The notes beneath the pieces are model-generated. The model worked only from the letters and a program-made list of their open reading frames with translations, did not search any database and had not been told where the DNA came from. A stretch of 64,000 bases of DNA from positions 12,761,805 through 12,825,804 of the forward strand of contig NC_092120.1 in the NCBI RefSeq assembly GCF_045679555.1. Direction: 5' to 3'. Of the stretch, positions 58,973 to 64,000 are shown piece by piece. Origin of the DNA: Salvelinus alpinus (lineage: Eukaryota > Chordata > Actinopteri > Salmoniformes > Salmonidae). Position 1 is the first letter of the stretch; each line of letters opens with the position of its first letter. Both the position numbers and the translations under genes were made by a program.

Positions 58973-60680
58973 TAAAAACATATTTGTCATTATTCAGATT
59001 CTTGTCAGTGAGGCCAAACTCATATTCATAACCATAATAAATACACCCTTCTTTTGGAGCTAGGGGTCAAGAGCCTGACTGTCTCTTTCCTACATATCAG
59101 CGTTACCATTAGACGACTGCACATTTTAGAACAACTTATACTCTGTTACAATCAAGGTCATTGGCTGGGCGCGTGTCATTATTTCTGTTACCCTGTTGCT
59201 GATTGGCAGACATGACCTTATCTCATCATAAGGGGACCTTTTATGTGAGAATGATTCACACATTCTTTGGAGCAGCTGATGTGGTTGTGAGATAGCAGCT
59301 GAAACCGTCCGAAGCAGCTCTGTCTAAAGTGCTTTGTCATTTGTCTGTCCTTGGTACTGTAAGTGACACTTGTCCTTAGTGATGTATTCATACAATTATT
59401 TGAGTCTAATAGAACGAGTACATACTGTATATGCATCAGGTTGCACTGACTTGAATATATTTTTAGATTTGTTTACAACATGGCACGTATAACATATTTC
59501 TCTTCCTTATAGCCCATTGTTTACAGAGGGTGGGCCAGTCGTAAATTTAGAACAAAAGAGAAAATGAAGGCCAGTCAAGGAGCCACCCGTTCCTCTGTCT
59601 GATTTTACAGGTCTTCCATCACATGGAGTAAATCAATAGAAAGGGGATAATGGATGACAGATTGTTGTCGAAGGAGAGCAAACACACTCCCTATAGAGAG
59701 CTGGTATAGTTTTACATCCCTCCTGTGTCATAGTCACACACACACACACCCCAGCCCTCCAGCTGAGCCCCTTCCCCCAGGTTAGCCAGAATGGCCCAGC
59801 TGAAATGGAGCCTCTGGTCGGAGCCGGACATAGTGACCAAGCACTTTCAGCCTCTTGCATCAGATGTGGTCATCCTGGCTGTTTGTCAGGAAACTATTTG
59901 TCTATTAACAGCACTGGGCATGTGTTCCTGGGATAGACATAGCTTGTCCATCCACAACATCTATTTATATAAGTATTGTTATTTCATATACTGTATATCA
60001 TCTTGTGCCTATATAACCTAGTTAGTTTATTCTTATTCCCCGAACTGAATATATAAAGTTGTATTGTCATAGCTAGTTACAAGGCTGAGTAGGAGCCATA
60101 GACGTTAGAGAATAAGAGCATGCCAGACAGCTGCCGTAATGCCATTCCAGCACCCAGCCCTTCTCTCTGTGAATGGCTGTGGTTTCCCCCTTTATTCAAT
60201 CAGTCATTGCACAGATTTGGGCAGTGAGCAGGCAACCGGCAGCTAAAATAGACACCATTGTTCTGAAAACTGACTAATGAATGACAAAAAAGGGGGAAAG
60301 GAGGCAGGAAGAGGAGGAGGTGAGGTCATCCATTGTTCCTTGTTGCCTATTTTATCCCTCGGTCTTCCCATGGGATGGTTGTTTGTTATGGAGGGCCCAG
60401 TGCGGCTTTGTTAGCTAGCCTGCTTTGAGGTCAGCAAAGCTGGGATGGTGCCAAATCTCACCTCCCACACCGCCCCTGGGTCTCACTCACTTTAATGTAA
60501 TACACAGAGGAAACAGATAGATGCTGAGGGAGAAGCCAGCTGTTTTCTTGGCCTAGTCTAAGGGTATGCTTTCCTCTGTCTTTAAAGAGCTTTGTCCAGA
60601 TTTCAACAGACACTGGATATTTATTCTCGGAACCCGTTGTGCGCTGGTCTTTCCTCTATCAGAAGAGACTACTGGATAAT
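58973..60680. other. Intergenic stretch
   Basis: No supported gene or repeat. Short open frames at 59218-60021 have no family resemblance. Confidence 0.5.
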
Positions 60681-60684
60681 AGAC

Positions 60685-60760
60685 CGTCATTGTAAAATAG
60701 CTGACCGTTTCTTAACTGACTTGCCTTGTTAAATACATTTTTTATTTTTTATTTTTTATG
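60685..60760 (+). repeat. SINE tail fragment
   Basis: GTCATTGTAAAATAGC, TTCTTAACTGACTTGCCTTG and TTAAATACA followed by a T/A-rich tail match the 3' end of the HpaI-type SINE at 24046. Confidence 0.6.
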
Positions 60761-60939
60761 GACCAGAGTGTGTTTATTTGTTTATATTTCTATGTTTTTC
60801 TCCCTTAATTTTACAAAAGCTTTATTTATAAACTGTAAATATTTCAATGTAGAGTATATCAAAACTGCATCATGAAATAAGTCATAAAAAGTTCTTAAGC
60901 AAATATACAATTATAAACATATTTGTCAATTAGTTTTAT

Positions 60940-61236
60940 TTTTCCATGTAGGTTTTTTTGTGCATTTCTACAGAGAACACTAGCCAAAAAACAACACAAG
61001 TGTTTTTTGCCGTAATCGTCAACAAAGCATAGCTAATATGGCACCATGTTGTTTCATTGTCTGTTAGTTATATTTATCCCTTTAAAATGAAGGCAAGCTG
61101 TTCTTCTAGGATTTCAAACCATGCACTGCTGCTTGTAGTGAGTGTTTGAGTTGAAATATCAAATTATAATCATAAATAACACTTTTCATTGGAGTAAGTC
61201 AAGGGCTATGAATACTTTCTGAAGGTACTGTATATA
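60940..61236. mobile_element. Tc1 right-end fragment
   Basis: The stretch ends TCAAGGGCTATGAATACTTT followed by CTGAAGGTACTGTA, a Tc1-type terminus related to that at 11696. The rest of the element is absent or unrecognisable, so the left boundary is approximate. Confidence 0.5.
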
Positions 61237-61410
61237 TCAACTGGAGTCCTTATCAAATAAACTTGCTTACGATGTTAAGATAAAAGTTGCCACTAGAAAA
61301 ACAAGCTCCCAGGTCTTGTGCACTGAAATACCTTGGTTCTCACTTTTGCTCTAATTGATTTCCTTCAATCAGTGCAATCAAATCAAGAATGCTTTGACTT
61401 TCAAATGTCC

Positions 61411-61416
61411 TTTATT
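61411..61416 (-). terminator. Candidate polyadenylation signal for the minus-strand repeat-protein gene
   Basis: The plus strand TTTATT reads AATAAA on the minus strand, about 600 bp past the stop codon at 62013. No strong downstream GT element is evident. Confidence 0.3.
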
Positions 61417-61674
61417 TGGTTTTTAACTAAGTTACTTTTGTTCTCCAAAGTGTGTGGGGGGGGGGGGGGTTGTGGATGGGCTAATAAAAAATTAATAAAA
61501 TAAAAACAATAGAAAAATGGCTATTCAAACATAAATTTGTAAAACTTACAAAAATGGCCCTCAATATCTTGAAATGGAGTAGGTACACTGGTGGTTAGTG
61601 TCAGCAGGGTGTGCACCAAGGCACAACTTTGGTTTTTGAAAACAGCATAAATATTTGACGGTCCATGCTATCTC

Positions 61675-61810
61675 GCATCCTTGGGACGTCCCTACCCCAT
61701 TGAAGTTGACATTTTAAATGGTGTAGGTAAGGGTCATGGTTATAGTTAGGGTTAAGGTAAGGGTAGGGGTTAAGGTTAGGGTTTAGGGTAGGAACATCCC
61801 AAGGATTCCA
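61675..61810. repeat. Short foldback with telomere-like core
   Basis: CCTTGGGACGTCCCTACCCC at the left and GGGTAGGAACATCCCAAGG at the right are inverted relatives. Between them 61744-61792 is a run of degenerate TTAGGG-like units (GTTAGGG, TTAAGG, TAAGGG, TTTAGGG). Confidence 0.6.
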
Positions 61811-62012
61811 GAGAGCACTGAATTGTCATGACATTCTGTGACATAGTACATTCATGTTTGGATGAAATGATCCTTTCATTTACTTTTCACTGTAAGGATC
61901 AATGTGAATCAATGCTCATATTCAAAGCCTGTAAAGTGTAAATAGTATTACACTCTCAATAACACTTGTTACTTCTACTTTACTCCTTATAGAAACTATG
62001 CTGAAATTGTTC

Positions 62013-64000
62013 CTATTCTTCCCCAGATGACCTGGAGTCTCCCTCATCTTCAGAACCTTCAGAAGTAACATTCACACCCTCTACCACATCTCTACACACC
62101 AGCTGCTTCACCTGTGAGGGCATCTGTTCGTCCTCTTCTTCAAGGGTGGAAGCTTTAGGTGTGTCACTGTCCATCTTTGTGTTCCAATTGGATTGTGGAT
62201 TGTGGATTGTGGATTCCAAATCCACCCAGGATAGGTTATCAGCCAAGGCCAGGTTCTGATTGGGTAGCTCGGTCACATGGTCATATGGCTCATCCGGTTG
62301 ATAGGGGGCTCCTGACTCCAGATTGGAACCCCAGAAGTTGCTGTGTACACCAGAGCTGAGGAAGCTGTGGCGGTCCCGGCCTTTGCTGTCAGTTTTGGAT
62401 GATCTCTCTGAGTCTCTCTTGTGACCTGCAAAAGGATCTCCAGATTCCAGGTGTTTGTTTGGACTTTCTAAGACTTCCCATTTGTCTGTCTGAAGACATT
62501 CATGACTTGCCTGATAGCTAGTGACCTCCTCTGCAGAATGTTCTATAAGAGCATTGCAATCCTCATAGTGAGAGACCGCCACATCTAACAAGTCTTCCTG
62601 ATCTGCAGTTAGATTTGCTTCGTTGGCAGGTTGCAAATACTGGCTTGCATTTGGAGACTCATCATCTGTGCTGTTGGACTCTTCTATATCCGAGTTGTTC
62701 ATATTGGTTTGACTCTCAGGCCTGCTGTTTAAACTGCTGTAGATAGAATGGCTTTCAGTGAAGTCTGCATGAGTCAGCATAGAAAGGTTCTGGTCATCCT
62801 CTCCTTCTATTTTGTCTGGTACAGCTTCAGTTTCCAGTTCCCCATTGAAGACCTTACCTTGAGCCAAATATCCTGCTTTGGATATTTCTACTGAACTTTC
62901 TCTAAGAGATGTGTGTTCAGGTGTCATTCGAATCCTAGAGTGCATTGAATACATAACCTCTGAGGAAATCCACTCTGGCTCAGATTGATTCAGTTTCTCT
63001 CCACCTGAGGGTATATACTCTGGCTCAGATTGATTCAGTTTCTCCCTACCTGAGGGTATATACTCTGACTTAGATTGATTCAGATCCTCTCCACCTGAGG
63101 GTATATACTCTGGCTCAGATTGATTCAGTTTCTCCCTACCTGAGGGTATATACTCTGACTTAGATTGATTCAGATCCTCTCCACCTGAGGGTATATACTC
63201 TGGCTCAGATTGATTCATTTTCTCGTCGTCTGAGGGTATATGGTCTTGCATGGATTGATACATTTTCTCTCCACCTGAAGCTATATACTCTTGCTCATAT
63301 TGATTCAGTTTCTCTTCGCCTGAAGGTATATTCTCTTGCTCAGACTGATTCAGTTTCTCTCCACCTGAAGGAATGTACTGATCTTCAGATTGATTCAGTT
63401 TCTCTCCGCCTAAAGGTATAGTCTCTTGCTCGGATTGATTCAGTTTCTCCCCACCTGAAGGTATATTCTCTTGCTCAGACTGATTCAGTTTCTCTCCACC
63501 TGAAGGAATGTACTGATCTTCAGATTGATTCAGTTTCTCTCCACCTAAAGGTATAGTCTCTTGCTCGGATTGATTCAGTTTCTCTTCGCCTGAAGGTATA
63601 TGCTCTTGCTCAGACTGATTCAGTTTCTCTTCGCCTGAAGGAATGTACTGATCTTCAGATTGATTCAGTTTCTCTCTGTCTGAAGGTATATTCTCTTGCT
63701 CGGATTGATTCAGTTTCTCTCTGTCTGAAGGTATATTCTCTTGCTCGGATTGATTGAGTTTCTCACTGCCTAAAGTTATACGCTCTTGCTGTGATTGATT
63801 CAGTTTTTCTCCGTTTGAAGGTATATACTTGGGCTCGGATTGATGAATTTTCTCTCTGTCTGAGGGTATATGTTCTTGCTCAGATTGATTCATGTTCTCT
63901 TTGCCTTGGGGTATATACTCTGTCACGGATTGATTCATTTTCTCTCCGCCTAAAGGTATATGCTCTTGCTGGGATTGATTCAGTTTCTCTCCGTTTGAAG
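62013..64000 (-). CDS. C-terminal part of a large acidic 15-residue-repeat protein, possibly nestin
   Basis: The frame is open from the right edge of the window to the stop at 62013-62015, so the start lies outside. The visible part is about 660 residues: at least 23 copies of a 15-residue repeat with consensus EKLNQSEQEYIPSGG (64000-62955), then a 313-residue unique tail. The tail includes SNFWGSNLESGAPYQPDEPY, LADNLSWVDLESTIHN and an acidic serine-rich end SEDEGDSRSSGEE. No intron is needed in the visible part. No signal peptide, membrane segment or catalytic motif is seen. Nestin, the neural-progenitor intermediate filament protein, has a long acidic repetitive tail in a large last exon, and human NES lies a few genes from MEF2D. 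That makes nestin the best guess, by inference only; the rod domain would be outside the window. An unrelated secreted repeat protein is the alternative. Confidence 0.5.
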   Translation of the reverse strand, partial: SNGEKLNQSQQEHIPLGGEKMNQSVTEYIPQGKENMNQSEQEHIPSDREKIHQSEPKYIPSNGEKLNQSQQERITLGSEKLNQSEQENIPSDREKLNQSEQENIPSDREKLNQSEDQYIPSGEEKLNQSEQEHIPSGEEKLNQSEQETIPLGGEKLNQSEDQYIPSGGEKLNQSEQENIPSGGEKLNQSEQETIPLGGEKLNQSEDQYIPSGGEKLNQSEQENIPSGEEKLNQYEQEYIASGGEKMYQSMQDHIPSDDEKMNQSEPEYIPSGGEDLNQSKSEYIPSGREKLNQSEPEYIPSGGEDLNQSKSEYIPSGREKLNQSEPEYIPSGGEKLNQSEPEWISSEVMYSMHSRIRMTPEHTSLRESSVEISKAGYLAQGKVFNGELETEAVPDKIEGEDDQNLSMLTHADFTESHSIYSSLNSRPESQTNMNNSDIEESNSTDDESPNASQYLQPANEANLTADQEDLLDVAVSHYEDCNALIEHSAEEVTSYQASHECLQTDKWEVLESPNKHLESGDPFAGHKRDSERSSKTDSKGRDRHSFLSSGVHSNFWGSNLESGAPYQPDEPYDHVTELPNQNLALADNLSWVDLESTIHNPQSNWNTKMDSDTPKASTLEEEDEQMPSQVKQLVCRDVVEGVNVTSEGSEDEGDSRSSGEE
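62955..64000 (-). repeat. 45-bp coding minisatellite
   Basis: Tandem 45-bp units encode 15 residues each, at least 23 in the window and continuing past the edge. Higher-order structure is visible: a 90-bp dimer (EPEYIPSGG plus KSEYIPSGR types) repeated near 62990-63180, and a 135-bp trimer (QETIPLGG, EDQYIPSGG, EQENIPSG types) repeated near 63310-63560. Confidence 0.95.

Overview
The window looks like nuclear DNA from a salmonid fish (salmon, trout or char type). The host is inferred from the repeats: HpaI-type tRNA-derived SINEs, several Tc1/mariner families including Sleeping-Beauty-type elements with IR/DR ends, hAT-like elements, L2-type LINE fragments and long GT/CA microsatellites. No bacterial-style genes, operons or CRISPR arrays are present. 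Almost all short open frames are repeat debris or shadows of microsatellites.

One complete protein-coding gene is present: mef2d, the MADS-box transcription factor MEF2D, on the + strand. Its coding exons run from 17214 to 52586 and the 3'UTR extends to about 55790. I joined twelve coding exons by hand with consistent GT-AG sites and phases. They are MADS/MEF2 exons 1-2, the two alternative alpha exons (alpha1 30818-30952, alpha2 31037-31174), the transactivation exons, a 21-nt beta microexon (43082-43102), a polyglutamine exon, a 69-nt in-frame exon not seen in my memory of mammalian MEF2D, and the final exon with the sumoylation/Cdk5 motif and the C-terminal basic motif. With alpha1, beta and the 69-nt exon included the product is 550 residues.

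Bases 1-17025 hold no gene I can support. They contain nested transposons: Tc1 > L2 > Tc1 at 1529-4989, a hAT-like element at 6615-8808, a full-length Tc1 at 8893-10488, then Tc1/L2/non-LTR debris to about 14200. The mef2d introns hold further Tc1 copies, one Sleeping-Beauty-type element in intron 5, a composite at 26457-30347 (Tc1 pieces, Sleeping-Beauty-type element, gag fragment of an LTR retrotransposon), short hAT-like MITEs with 8-bp target duplications, a long foldback, and microsatellites up to 170 bp.

Beyond the mef2d 3' end lie a Tc1 element that itself carries a hAT-like insert (57249-58970) and SINE/Tc1 debris. On the - strand, 64000-62013 is the C-terminal part of a large acidic protein built on a 15-residue tandem repeat, possibly nestin. 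It converges tail-to-tail with mef2d and continues past the right edge.

The most interesting biology is in the splicing design of mef2d. The alpha1-alpha2 intron is only 84 nt, with its best branch point about 33 nt from the alpha1 donor, which would physically enforce mutual exclusion. Rbfox-type motifs lie upstream of alpha1 and downstream of beta. The two PKA sites known from mammalian MEF2D appear to be lost or altered.
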